Below, in pieces: positions 9,130 to 16,786 of a stretch of 64,000 bases of DNA. Origin of the DNA: Pseudactinotalea suaedae (GTDB taxonomy: Bacteria; Actinomycetota; Actinomycetes; Actinomycetales; Beutenbergiaceae). The notes beneath the pieces are model-generated. The model was given only the letters and a program-made list of their open reading frames with translations, was not told the origin of the DNA and did not search any database. Numbering within the stretch: the first letter of the stretch is position 1; the number at the start of each line of letters is the position of its first letter. The stretch covers positions 1 through 64,000 of the forward strand of contig NZ_WNXY01000011.1 of assembly GCF_009733815.1 (NCBI RefSeq), given 5' to 3'. A program made the translations under genes and the position numbers.

Positions 9130-9513
9130 CTAGCCGTGCTCGTCCTCGGCGGTGTCCTCCAGATACACCAGGCCGTTGCCGTCGGGGTCGGTGAAGGAGA
9201 ACATCGGCGGCATGCCCGCCATCCGCAGCACGTCCTCGTTGTGCAGGGCGACGCCGGCCTCGCGGATGGCGTCGTGGGCGCGCTGCGCGTCGGAGGTCCC
9301 CAGCCGGATCGCGACGGGGATCTCGCTGTCCGGTGGGAGCAGGAACAGGGACACGCTCGAGCCCGGTGGCACGACCTCCACCAGCCGCGCACCCGGCCAG
9401 ACCTCGACGTCGGTGCGCAGCTCGCAGCCGAGCACCTCGGTGTAGAACCTCAGCGCGGCGTCCTGGTCGGCCACCGGGACGGACACGCTCAGCACTCTCG
9501 TCGTCATCGCCAT
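9130..9513 (-). CDS. VOC superfamily (glyoxalase/bleomycin-resistance fold) protein
   Basis: 127 residues from ATG at 9513 (MAMTTRVLSV). The sequence has the paired beta-alpha-beta-beta-beta pattern of the vicinal oxygen chelate fold: SVPVADQDAALRFYTEVLG at the start and FTDPDGNGLVYLE near the C-terminus, the usual DPDGN turn. Members include dioxygenases, lyases and antibiotic-binding proteins, so no reaction is assigned. The gene is divergent from pcnB, about 100 bases away, and separated from the Nudix gene by a strong hairpin, so it is probably a single-gene unit. Confidence 0.85.
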   Translation of the reverse strand: MAMTTRVLSVSVPVADQDAALRFYTEVLGCELRTDVEVWPGARLVEVVPPGSSVSLFLLPPDSEIPVAIRLGTSDAQRAHDAIREAGVALHNEDVLRMAGMPPMFSFTDPDGNGLVYLEDTAEDEHG

Positions 9514-9613
9514 GTCCCATTGCACCAGCGGGCGGGGCCGGTTGTCATGGTTTCGCACCCGGGCAGGCGCGGCCACCTGGGGATCACGACGGCGGAGCGC
9601 ACCTCGTGCGGGC

Positions 9614-11086
9614 ATGGCACCCTATGAGGCTGTGCCTGCTGCCCCCGGAAACCCCGACCCCGCGCTGCTCCGACGCGCCCTCGGCGTGCTCGCTCGGTAC
9701 GCCCCGGAAGCGGTCGAGCTCGGACGACGGTTCGCGGAGGCGGGCTTCGAGCTCGCCCTGGTGGGCGGCCCGGTCCGGGACGCGTTCCTGGGCCGTGCGG
9801 GCGTGGACCTGGACTTCGCCACCTCGGCACGGCCCGACGACACCGAACGGATCCTTGCCGCCTGGGGCAGCGCCACCTGGGACATGGGGCGTGAGTTCGG
9901 CACGATCGGCGCGCGCAAGGGCGACGTCGTCGCCGAGGTGACGACCTACCGCACCGACACCTACGACCCGACCTCCCGCAAGCCCGAGGTCGCCTACGGC
10001 GACACGCTCGAGGGCGACCTGTCGCGGCGGGACTTCACCGTCAACGCGATGGCGGTGCGGCTGCCCGACCTGCAGTTCGTCGACCCGTTCGGCGGTCTGA
10101 CCGACCTCGCCGACAAGGTGCTGCGCACCCCGGTGACGCCGGAGCAGAGCTTCGCCGACGACCCGCTCCGCATGATGCGCGCGGCCAGGTTCACCGCACA
10201 GCTGGGGTTCGAGGTCGAGGAGAAGACCTTCGCTGCCATGACGGCGATGTCGGGGCGTCTGGAGATCGTCTCGGCCGAGCGGGTCCAGGCCGAGCTGGTC
10301 AAGCTGCTGGTCGCCGACCGCCCGCGGGCCGGCCTGGAGCTGATGACCTTCACGGGCCTGGCCGACGTGGTGCTGCCCGAGGTCCCCGGTCTGCAGCTGA
10401 CGATCGACGAGCACCACCGCCACAAGGACGTCTACGAGCACACGCTGACCGTGCTCGACCAGGCGATCGAGCTGGAGACCGGTCCCGACGGGCCCGTGCC
10501 CGGGCCGGATCTCGTGCTTCGGCTCGCGGCTCTGCTCCACGACATCGGCAAGCCCGCGACGCGCCGGCACGAGCCGGGCGGCGGTGTCAGCTTCCACCAC
10601 CACGAGGTGGTCGGGGCCAAGATGGCGCGCAAGCGGATGCGCGCGCTGCGGTTCGACAAGGCGACCACCGAGGCGGTCTGCCAGCTGGTTTTCCTGCACC
10701 TGCGGTTCCACGGCTATGGGGAGGCGGCCTGGACCGACTCCGCCGTCCGCCGCTACGTGACCGACGCCGGTGATCAGCTCGAGCGTCTGCACCGGCTGAC
10801 CCGCGCCGACTGCACCACCCGCAACCAGCGCAAGGCGGCGCGCCTCGCGCACGCCTACGACGACCTCGAGCGCCGCATCGCGGAGCTGGCCGAGCAGGAG
10901 GAGATCCGCGCCATCCGGCCCGATCTCGACGGCACCCAGATCATGGAGATCCTCGGGATCGGCCCGGGCCGCGACGTCGGCGCCGCCTACAAGCACATGC
11001 TCGCCCTCCGCATGGAGCACGGCCCGCTCGGCGAGGACCGCGCGCGCGAGGAGCTGCTCAGCTGGTGGGCCGAGCGCCAGTCCTGA
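9614..11086 (+). CDS. pcnB: CCA tRNA nucleotidyltransferase
   Basis: 490 residues. It adds or repairs the 3'-terminal CCA of tRNA. The N-terminal nucleotidyltransferase head shows LVGGPVRDAFLGR followed by DLDFAT with the catalytic DxD, then RRDFTVNAMA and DPLRMMRAARF, the signature of class II CCA enzymes. A C-terminal HD domain follows at about residue 305 (LLHDIGKPATRRHE). ATG at 9614 was chosen because the upstream open frame to 9512 has no homologous character. The 3' end overlaps the convergent glycerophosphodiesterase gene by 29 bases. It is the Rv3907c equivalent in the conserved murJ neighbourhood. Confidence 0.95.
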   Translation: MAPYEAVPAAPGNPDPALLRRALGVLARYAPEAVELGRRFAEAGFELALVGGPVRDAFLGRAGVDLDFATSARPDDTERILAAWGSATWDMGREFGTIGARKGDVVAEVTTYRTDTYDPTSRKPEVAYGDTLEGDLSRRDFTVNAMAVRLPDLQFVDPFGGLTDLADKVLRTPVTPEQSFADDPLRMMRAARFTAQLGFEVEEKTFAAMTAMSGRLEIVSAERVQAELVKLLVADRPRAGLELMTFTGLADVVLPEVPGLQLTIDEHHRHKDVYEHTLTVLDQAIELETGPDGPVPGPDLVLRLAALLHDIGKPATRRHEPGGGVSFHHHEVVGAKMARKRMRALRFDKATTEAVCQLVFLHLRFHGYGEAAWTDSAVRRYVTDAGDQLERLHRLTRADCTTRNQRKAARLAHAYDDLERRIAELAEQEEIRAIRPDLDGTQIMEILGIGPGRDVGAAYKHMLALRMEHGPLGEDRAREELLSWWAERQS

Positions 11087-11846
11087 TCGCCTCGCGCGCG
11101 GCGATCACCTCGGCGGGAGCGTCGGTGCAGATCGCGTCGGCACCCATCGCCGCGATCTCGAGGGCCCGAGCCGGGTCGTTGACGGTCCACACCCACACCT
11201 GCAGCCCCGTGTGGTGGATCGCCGCGACGATCTCGGGCGTCAGCCCCGCCTCGTAGATCGACAACCCCGCCGCCCCGATCGCCAGCGCCCGCTCGAGCGC
11301 CACGGTCCAGTCGCTCGCGGAGCTGCGGATGTTCGCCGCCTGTGCGGCGGTGAGCTGGTCGCGGTAGCGCTCGATCAACCTGGCACCGTTCTCGGCGACG
11401 CCGAAGGAGAGCGGGTAGACCTCGGCACCGGTGCGCTCGCGCAGCGCGGCCAGGGCGTCCCAGTGCGCGCCGGAGGCGAACCAGTCGAGATCCTCGAACC
11501 GCGCGACCGCCGCGATCACGGCGTCGACGACCTCCGGGTCCTTCAGCTCGATGTTGACGCGCACCCTGCCCGCCGCGAGCGCCAGCACCTTCTCCAGCGT
11601 GGGCACGTGCTCGCCGTTGCCGGCATCGAGCGCACCGAGCTCGACGGCGGTGCGCTCCGTGACCGGACCGGTCCCGTTGGTCGTCCGGTCGAGGGTGTCG
11701 TCGTGGATGACGACGGCGATCCCGTCCCGGGACCGGTAGGTGTCCAGCTCGATGCCCTCGGCACCGATCTCGATCGCCCGCGCGAACGCGGCCAAGGTGT
11801 TCTCCGGCAGCTCGATCGAGGCGCCGCGGTGGGCGTACACGTCCAT
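11058..11846 (-). CDS. Glycerophosphodiester phosphodiesterase
   Basis: 262 residues with the GDPD TIM barrel. The catalytic and metal residues are visible: AHRGAS at the N-terminus (HR pair), then GIELDTYRSRDG with the metal-binding E and D, and VIHDDTLDRTTNG with the second histidine. The family hydrolyses glycerophosphodiesters to glycerol-3-phosphate and an alcohol. No signal peptide is seen, so it should act in the cytoplasm. GGGAG sits five bases before ATG 11846. The coding end overlaps the pcnB end by 29 bases on the opposite strand, leaving no room for a terminator between the two. Confidence 0.93.
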   Translation of the reverse strand: MDVYAHRGASIELPENTLAAFARAIEIGAEGIELDTYRSRDGIAVVIHDDTLDRTTNGTGPVTERTAVELGALDAGNGEHVPTLEKVLALAAGRVRVNIELKDPEVVDAVIAAVARFEDLDWFASGAHWDALAALRERTGAEVYPLSFGVAENGARLIERYRDQLTAAQAANIRSSASDWTVALERALAIGAAGLSIYEAGLTPEIVAAIHHTGLQVWVWTVNDPARALEIAAMGADAICTDAPAEVIAAREAIRTGARPTS

Positions 11847-11952
11847 GGGTTCTCCCGTCGTCGTGGGTGTGTGCCTGACCACGACGCTACGGAGGCCGGT
11901 TGAACGCGAGGAGTCGACACCCTGAACGCCCGCGCTCAGGTAGGAGCCGCCA

Positions 11953-12108
11953 CGTTGAGCAACTGACCACAACGGCACAGGGCGCAACGGCGGCGGTCAC
12001 GCATCGTTGAGTAACTGACCACAACGGCACGGGACGCAACGGTCGCGGTCACGCACCGTTGAGTAACTGACCACAACGCCACGGCGCGCAACAGTCGCGG
12101 ACGAGCAC
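11953..12108. repeat. Three tandem 52-bp repeats
   Basis: Three adjacent copies with a period of exactly 52 bases start at 11953, 12005 and 12057. Each opens with CGTTGAG(T/C)AACTGACCACAAC, and the copies diverge towards the third. There are no unique spacers, so this is not a CRISPR array. The shared block has GTTG...CAAC inverted ends and could be a reiterated protein-binding site. It sits between the outward end of the GDPD gene's upstream region and the MFS gene's 3' end. Confidence 0.85.
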
Positions 12109-12214
12109 CGTCGACCAGCCGGCCGCGACGGTACCGTCCGCACCGGTGCGACCGGTCGCGCTGTTCGTCCGGGAGGTCGCCCGCCGAGCGGGCAGAGGAC
12201 GCGCCGCCGTGTGC

Positions 12215-12281
12215 CGAGATCGGACATGCACGGCGACAACGGACTGCACGCGGTGCGAGCTCGTCGTGAATGTCGATCTCG
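12215..12281. repeat. Degenerate copy of the four-armed 68-bp element
   Basis: Arms CGAGATCGGAC (12215) and TGTCGATCTCG (ending 12281) face each other. Between them are a weaker forward arm near 12234 and GTGCGAGCTCG at 12253-12263, one mismatch from the inner arm of the better copies at 13838 and 20482. Total length is 67 instead of 68 bases. It lies just downstream of the MFS gene's stop. Confidence 0.6.
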
Positions 12282-12290
12282 CGAGGGCCG

Positions 12291-13640
12291 TCAGACCAGG
12301 TCGGTCGGTTCGTCCAAAGGCTGCGGTACCGGGACCTCGCGGGGGGTGTCGTCGATCCGGGCGATCCCGGCGCGGTAGCCGACCGCGAGCAGCACGTAGA
12401 CCAGCGCCAGCACGGCGAACACCAGCGCGGACCAGCCCTCGTCGGGGAGCACGGCGGCCGCGAGCGCTGCGGCTCCGGCGAAGGCGGCGTTGTAGAGCAT
12501 GTCGTAGAGCGAGAAGGCGCGGCCGCGGAAGGCGTCGTGGGTGTCGCGCTGCACGATGGTGTCGACGGCGATCTTCGCGCCCTGCACGCTGAGCCCCAGC
12601 AGCACGGCCGACGCGACGATCATCGCGAACGCCGGCGTGATCGCGAGCAGACCCTGGCTCACCGCACCGATGAGCAGGCACACCACGATCCACTGAGACG
12701 GCCGCACCCGCTCGTGCGCCAACGGCGTCAGCACGATCGCGAGGCCGTTGCCCGCGAAGGAGAGGCCGGCGAGCAGCCCGAACGTCGCGAGCCCAGCACC
12801 GGCGTCGGCGGGGTCGTTGAGCAGGTTGCGCGAGATCAGGATGAGCGCGATGAAGTTGACCCCGTACAGGAAGCGGTGGATCGCCATCACGCCCAACCCC
12901 ATGCCTGGCGTGCGTCGGCGGACCAGGTACCGGGCGCCGTCGGCCATGTCGACGGCGGTGGCGCGCAGGTCCTGGGCGACCTCCGCCCAGCTCCTGCCGC
13001 GGCCGGTCGCGGCCCGGTCCGGGCCGAGCTGGTCCTTGCCCAGGCGGAGCGCGAGCGCCGAGGCGCAGCCGAAGAGCACGGCGGCGACCGTGAGCGTGAG
13101 GCCGTCCTTGAGGACGCCGGCCGGGGAGATCGCGCCGATGAGGAAGCCGAGCCCGGCGCCGGCGACGGCGCTGACCGCCCCCAGGGTGGGCGTCAGCGTG
13201 TTCGCCATCAGCAGCTGCTCACGCGGGACCACGCGCGGGAGGCCGGCCGACAGCGCCGCGAGCAGGAACCGGTTGACGCCGAGCGTGACGAGCGCGAGCA
13301 CGTAGACGGCGACACTCACCCCCTGCGTCACCATGATCACCGCGAGCACGAGCGTCAGGACCACACGGATCGCGTTGCCGCCCAGCAGCACCTGCCGGCG
13401 GCGCCACCGGTCCAGCAGCGGGCCGGCGAACGGTGCCACGAGCGTGAACGGCAGCAGCAGGATCGCGAAGGCGCCCGCCACCGCGGCCGCCGTCGCCAGG
13501 TTCTGGGGATTGAAGAAGAACAGGGTCGCGAGGCCGGCCTGGAACATGCCGTCGCCGCACTGCGACACCAGGCGCACCGCGAACAGCTTCCGGAAATCCC
13601 GGTGCACCGCGACGGTCTTGAGGTCCGAGAGCACCGACAT
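12291..13640 (-). CDS. MFS transporter (exporter-like)
   Basis: 449 residues from ATG at 13640 (MSVLSDLKTVAVHRDFRKLF). About eleven to twelve hydrophobic segments are visible with the major-facilitator loop motif near residue 75 (GPLLDRWRRRQVLLGGN), matching the GX3DRXGRR signature between helices 2 and 3. The N-terminal half resembles the MFS_3 drug-exporter group, and the charged central loop is around residues 205-235. The frame opens ten residues earlier, but those look non-coding. It stands alone between repeat-rich regions, with no regulator adjacent. The substrate is not predictable. Confidence 0.88.
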   Translation of the reverse strand: MSVLSDLKTVAVHRDFRKLFAVRLVSQCGDGMFQAGLATLFFFNPQNLATAAAVAGAFAILLLPFTLVAPFAGPLLDRWRRRQVLLGGNAIRVVLTLVLAVIMVTQGVSVAVYVLALVTLGVNRFLLAALSAGLPRVVPREQLLMANTLTPTLGAVSAVAGAGLGFLIGAISPAGVLKDGLTLTVAAVLFGCASALALRLGKDQLGPDRAATGRGRSWAEVAQDLRATAVDMADGARYLVRRRTPGMGLGVMAIHRFLYGVNFIALILISRNLLNDPADAGAGLATFGLLAGLSFAGNGLAIVLTPLAHERVRPSQWIVVCLLIGAVSQGLLAITPAFAMIVASAVLLGLSVQGAKIAVDTIVQRDTHDAFRGRAFSLYDMLYNAAFAGAAALAAAVLPDEGWSALVFAVLALVYVLLAVGYRAGIARIDDTPREVPVPQPLDEPTDLV

Positions 13641-13837
13641 CAGACTGCGCCCCCCGCCTCGATCACGCACGGCAGGCTATCGCCCTCGGCTGAGGGGTGC
13701 TCCGCCTGGGTCAGCCTCCGCGGAGCCATGCTCCGCCTGGGTCAGGCTGCGGCCTGACCCGTGGCGGCCGCCCTCCCGGTTGGCGCCCGCGGCCGCCTGT
13801 CTTCCCGGTCGGCCGCGCGACCGCCCGTCCCTGCCGA

Positions 13838-13905
13838 CGAGATCGTACGTGCGGCGCGAGATCGCACTCCCGGAAGTGCGATCTCGAACCGAAGGTCCGA
13901 TCTCG
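13838..13905. repeat. Four-armed palindromic element, copy A
   Basis: 68 bases with two forward arms (CGAGATCG at 13838 and CGAGATCGCAC at 13857) followed by two reverse arms (GTGCGATCTCG ending 13886 and GGTCCGATCTCG ending 13905). The inner pair forms a perfect 12-base stem with loop CCCGGA. Arm spacing is 19, 30 and 19 bases, identical to copy B at 20482-20549. Confidence 0.9.
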
Positions 13906-13970
13906 ACAAGTTCTCGGTGCTCCCGCGTGGCGTGGCGTGGAGGGCCGCGCGCACGGCCTGGTGACCGCAT

Positions 13971-14022
13971 GCCCCCGCCACCCGGCGCACCGGCCTGCCC
14001 CCGCCACCCGGCGCACCGGCCT
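13971..14022. repeat. 26-bp tandem duplication
   Basis: Two adjacent copies of a 26-base unit starting GCCCCCGCCACCCGGCGCAC (13971 and 13997), followed by a partial third. It is non-coding and part of the repeat island. Confidence 0.8.
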
Positions 14023-14053
14023 GCCGCCACCACCGCGCCTCGCGTCACTCCCC

Positions 14054-14109
14054 GGGAAAGCGCTTTGGGGTGTCCGCGAGCCACGTGGTGGACCGCAATG
14101 ACCCCAGTC
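14054..14109 (-). repeat. Copy 2 of the 55-bp dispersed repeat (inverted)
   Basis: Read on the minus strand it runs from ACTGGGGTCAT to AAAGCGCTTTCCC, matching copies 3 and 4 over its full length with a few differences. It is oriented opposite to the other three copies, which shows it is not part of a simple tandem duplication. It includes the perfect 10-base palindrome AAAGCGCTTT. Confidence 0.75.
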
Positions 14110-14139
14110 CACGCGCAGCCGGCGGCGCGCTGGTCGAGG

Positions 14140-14233
14140 CGAGCTGGGGGCGGAGCTCCGTGGCTCGTGGAGGCGACAACCGGGGTCATCTCGGCTCACC
14201 GCGTGGCCCGCGGATACCCCAAAGCGCTTTCCG
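14140..14233 (+). repeat. Copy 3 of the dispersed repeat with extended 5' flank
   Basis: The 55-base core spans 14179-14233 (ACCGGGGTCAT to AAAGCGCTTTCCG). About 40 bases upstream (CGAGCTGGGGGCGGAGCTCC...) are also shared with copy 4, so copies 3 and 4 form a direct repeat of roughly 95 bases, offset by 156 bases. Confidence 0.8.
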
Positions 14234-14296
14234 AGGGGGAGCGGGTCGCGGGAGCCCGGGGCAGCGCGGGAGCCGGGGCCAGCGCGGAGGCGAAGC

Positions 14297-14389
14297 GAGC
14301 TGGGGCGGAGCTCCGTCGGGTCCTGGTGGCGGCGACCGGGGTCATCTCGGTTCACCACATGGCCCGCGGATACCCCAAAGCGCTTTCCG
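14297..14389 (+). repeat. Copy 4 of the dispersed repeat with extended 5' flank
   Basis: The core spans 14335-14389 and differs from copy 3 at only a few positions; the flank from 14297 also matches. It contains the perfect palindrome AAAGCGCTTT near its 3' end. Confidence 0.8.
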
Positions 14390-14458
14390 GGCCGAGGGGG
14401 AGCCGGGGCAGGCCGGGGCGGCTACGGGCGGGAGCGGGACGGCTCGGGCGAGCAACCC

Positions 14459-14995
14459 CTACGGGGCGGGCGGTGTCACGGCGAGGAGGATGACGGCGTC
14501 GATGTCGCCGTCGTTGCGGAACAGGTGGGGCAGGCGGGAGTCGAACGTGATCGCCTCACCGCCCACGACAGGGTGGTCGATGCCACCGATCGAGGCGACG
14601 ATCTCGCCCTCGATGACGTACACGCACTCCGAGGAGGCGTGGCCACGTGGCTCGGCGGCGCTGGTGTCGCCGGGCGCCAGCACGCCTCGCAGCATCTCGA
14701 AGTTGCCGCGCCCTGAGGTGAGCCGCTCGTAGGTGAGCAGGCCGGTCGGGGCCTGCATGCGGAGCCGCTCGCCCGGTCGGGACAGGTGGACCTCGGGCGC
14801 GTCCGGTTCCCGGAACAGGTCGGCGAGATCGGAGTCGAAGACCTTCGCCAGGCGCCGCAACGTCTCGATGCTGGGGTCGGTGCGACCGTTCTCCAGCTGC
14901 GACAGCAGCCCGGCGGACAGGCCGGTCTCGTCGGCCAGTCGACGCAGCGTGAGCCCGCGTGCCGAGCGCAGCTCGCGCAGTCGTTCACCCAGCAT
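14459..14995 (-). CDS. XRE-family regulator with C-terminal cupin domain
   Basis: 178 residues from ATG at 14995, which has a G-rich ribosome-binding region six bases upstream. Residues about 1-60 are a Cro/CI-type helix-turn-helix (LRELRSARGLTLRRLADETG, LSQLENGRTDPSIETLRRLA). Residues about 100-175 are a cupin barrel (GHASSECVYVIEGE, ITFDSRLPHLFRN) that probably senses a small ligand. This arrangement is known from PuuR-type regulators of amine and amino-acid catabolism. It is divergent from a ten-gene peptide-type uptake operon and is its likely regulator. The frame is open to ATG 15049, but that longer start would put the operator-like palindrome at 15024 inside the gene. Confidence 0.9.
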   Translation of the reverse strand: MLGERLRELRSARGLTLRRLADETGLSAGLLSQLENGRTDPSIETLRRLAKVFDSDLADLFREPDAPEVHLSRPGERLRMQAPTGLLTYERLTSGRGNFEMLRGVLAPGDTSAAEPRGHASSECVYVIEGEIVASIGGIDHPVVGGEAITFDSRLPHLFRNDGDIDAVILLAVTPPAP

Positions 14996-15023
14996 CCATC
15001 GCCCCCCGGACGTTTCGCCCTCG

Positions 15024-15048
15024 TGAACTTGTTCATCAAGGCTATACA
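15024..15048. promoter_or_regulatory. Putative XRE operator and -10 element
   Basis: TGAAC-TT-GTTCA at 15024-15035 is a palindrome with perfect 5-base arms, in the only AT-rich part of the divergent region. TATACA at 15043-15048 looks like a -10 element for the uptake operon; no good -35 is visible. A regulator bound here could block transcription in both directions. Confidence 0.55.
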
Positions 15049-15141
15049 TTGCTGCCCATCAGATAATCCCATGTCGGTCAGCCGACGGCGGTCGAACCGA
15101 GCGGCGAGCCCGGAACCACCGTCGGTGGAAGGAGAACCCCC

Positions 15142-16779
15142 ATGCAGGGCTCGGCATCGCGACGCGCACGCGTCGCTGCGGCGTTGGCCGTCACCGCGGC
15201 GTTGGCGATCGCCGGCTGCACGGCAGGGGGCGGCGGCAACGGAGGCGGCGGCGGCGGCAACGGAGGCTCCGACGAGGGCGGCGGCCAGGGCGGCACGCTC
15301 ACGGTCAACACCTCGTTCGTCGTCAACAGCCTCGACCCCGCGCAGGTCTACGAGGCGACCGGCAACCTCAGCGTGCACGCGATGTACGACACCCTCGTCA
15401 CGTTCGAGGGCGACGACGTCAGCAACCCGGTCGGGCTGCTCGCCGAGTCGTGGGAGGCCAACGCAGAGGCGACCGAGTTCACCTTCCAGCTCCGCGAGGA
15501 CGCCACGTTCCCGGACGGCGACCCCGTCACCGCCGAGGACGTCGTCTTCAGCCTCAACCGGCTCGTCAACCTCAAGGGCAGCCCCTCGGTGATCGTCGAG
15601 GGCTTCGCGGCCAGCAGCCCGGGCGAGGGCGTCGTCGTCGTCACGACCGAGGCCCCGAACCCCAACGTGCCCACCATCCTGGCGATGCCGGCCACCGGGA
15701 TCGTCGACGCCGAGGCCGCCCAGGCCGAGGGCGCCACCGACGCCGCGGACGCGGCGAGCACCGACGCCGCCACCACCTTCCTCAACGGCACCTCGCTCGG
15801 CTCGGGGCCGTACGTGCTCGAGTCCTTCGACCCGGCCTCGGAGATCGTGCTGACGGCGAACGGCGACTACTGGGGCGCCGAGCCCGGGTACGCACGCATC
15901 GTCATCACCAACGTCGAGACCGAGACCCAGAAGCTCACGATGCAGCGGGCCGAGGCCGGCCAGGTCGCGCTCGACCTCTCGGGTCGCCTCCTCGACGGGC
16001 TCCCGGAGACCCTGCAGATCACGGGCAACCAGGACACCTTCTACTTCGTCTCCTTCCACCAGGATCCCGCGGTCTCCGAGGTCACCTCGAACCTGGACTT
16101 CGTGCGCGCGGTCCGCGCCTCGATGGACTACGCGGGCATCGCGGCACTGTTCGGCGAGGAGGCGCTGCCCGCGGGCGGGCTCGTCCCCACCGCCTTCGCG
16201 GGCGCCCTGCCCGGTGACGAGGCCCAGGTGCAGGACCTCGACGCCGCCGCGAGCTACCTCGAGGCGTCCGGCGTCACGGACCCGACCGTCAGCCTCATGT
16301 ACCCCGCGATCACCTACCAGGGCGTCGATCTCGGGACGATCGCGACCAAGATCCAGAACGACGCCGCGCAGGCCGGCATCACGATCGAGCTCGACCCGCA
16401 GCCGATCGCCGCCTTCCTCGAGGCCCAGACCGCGGGCAAGGTGCCGTTCCGGTTCAGCCCGCAGTCGCTCAACTACCCGGTCGCCTCCTCGCTGGTGAAC
16501 AACTTCGCACCGGGGCAGCCGTCGGCGATGCGGGTCGACTGGAGCGCGGAGCGCGCCACGCCGGAGATGATCGCCGCCGGCGAGGCCGTGATGGCCGCCA
16601 CCGACCCGGATGCGCAGGTGCAGGCGATGCAGGACTGGCAGCGCCTGCTCAACGAGGAGAGCCCGTACATCTCGCTCGCCTTCAACTCGGGCACCGTGGT
16701 CGCGACCGGCGACGTCGGTGGCGCCGTCTACTCACCCGCCGGCTGGCTGCTCGACCTGCGGGCGGTCGCGCCGCAGTGA
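15142..16779 (+). CDS. ABC transporter solute-binding lipoprotein, peptide/opine/nickel family 5
   Basis: 545 residues. The signal peptide ends in a lipobox (LAIAGC, cysteine near residue 26), followed by a glycine/asparagine-rich linker to about residue 53. The body matches family 5 binding proteins such as DppA/OppA: DPAQVYEATGNLSVHAMYDTL, then GLLAESWEA and FPDGDPVTAEDVVFSLNR, which is the family signature region. It captures the substrate outside the cell and delivers it to the permeases encoded next. GGAAGGAG lies before the ATG. It is the first gene of a tightly packed operon divergent from the XRE-cupin gene. Substrate unknown. Confidence 0.93.
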   Translation: MQGSASRRARVAAALAVTAALAIAGCTAGGGGNGGGGGGNGGSDEGGGQGGTLTVNTSFVVNSLDPAQVYEATGNLSVHAMYDTLVTFEGDDVSNPVGLLAESWEANAEATEFTFQLREDATFPDGDPVTAEDVVFSLNRLVNLKGSPSVIVEGFAASSPGEGVVVVTTEAPNPNVPTILAMPATGIVDAEAAQAEGATDAADAASTDAATTFLNGTSLGSGPYVLESFDPASEIVLTANGDYWGAEPGYARIVITNVETETQKLTMQRAEAGQVALDLSGRLLDGLPETLQITGNQDTFYFVSFHQDPAVSEVTSNLDFVRAVRASMDYAGIAALFGEEALPAGGLVPTAFAGALPGDEAQVQDLDAAASYLEASGVTDPTVSLMYPAITYQGVDLGTIATKIQNDAAQAGITIELDPQPIAAFLEAQTAGKVPFRFSPQSLNYPVASSLVNNFAPGQPSAMRVDWSAERATPEMIAAGEAVMAATDPDAQVQAMQDWQRLLNEESPYISLAFNSGTVVATGDVGGAVYSPAGWLLDLRAVAPQ

Positions 16780-16786
16780 CCGACCA

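Larger units (their letters stand above)
13641..14458. other. Repeat-dense intergenic island (no gene seen)
   Basis: This 818-base stretch between the MFS and XRE genes holds no credible coding sequence; its open frames have repetitive translations and no ribosome-binding sites. It contains a hairpin at 13739-13760 (GGGTCAGG/CCTGACCC with a 6-base loop), the four-armed element at 13838-13905, a 26-base tandem duplication at 13971-14022, and three copies of the 55-bp dispersed repeat. The concentration suggests a preferred insertion or amplification site. Confidence 0.75.

Noticed and set aside
11953-12108. Possible CRISPR array
   Set aside because: The 52-base units are contiguous and diverge gradually, with no unique spacers and no cas genes nearby.
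13677-14493. Several ORFs up to 386 codons across the repeat island
   Set aside because: Their translations simply repeat with the DNA repeats (for example GVISVHHMARGYPKAL), they exist in several frames, and no start has a ribosome-binding site.
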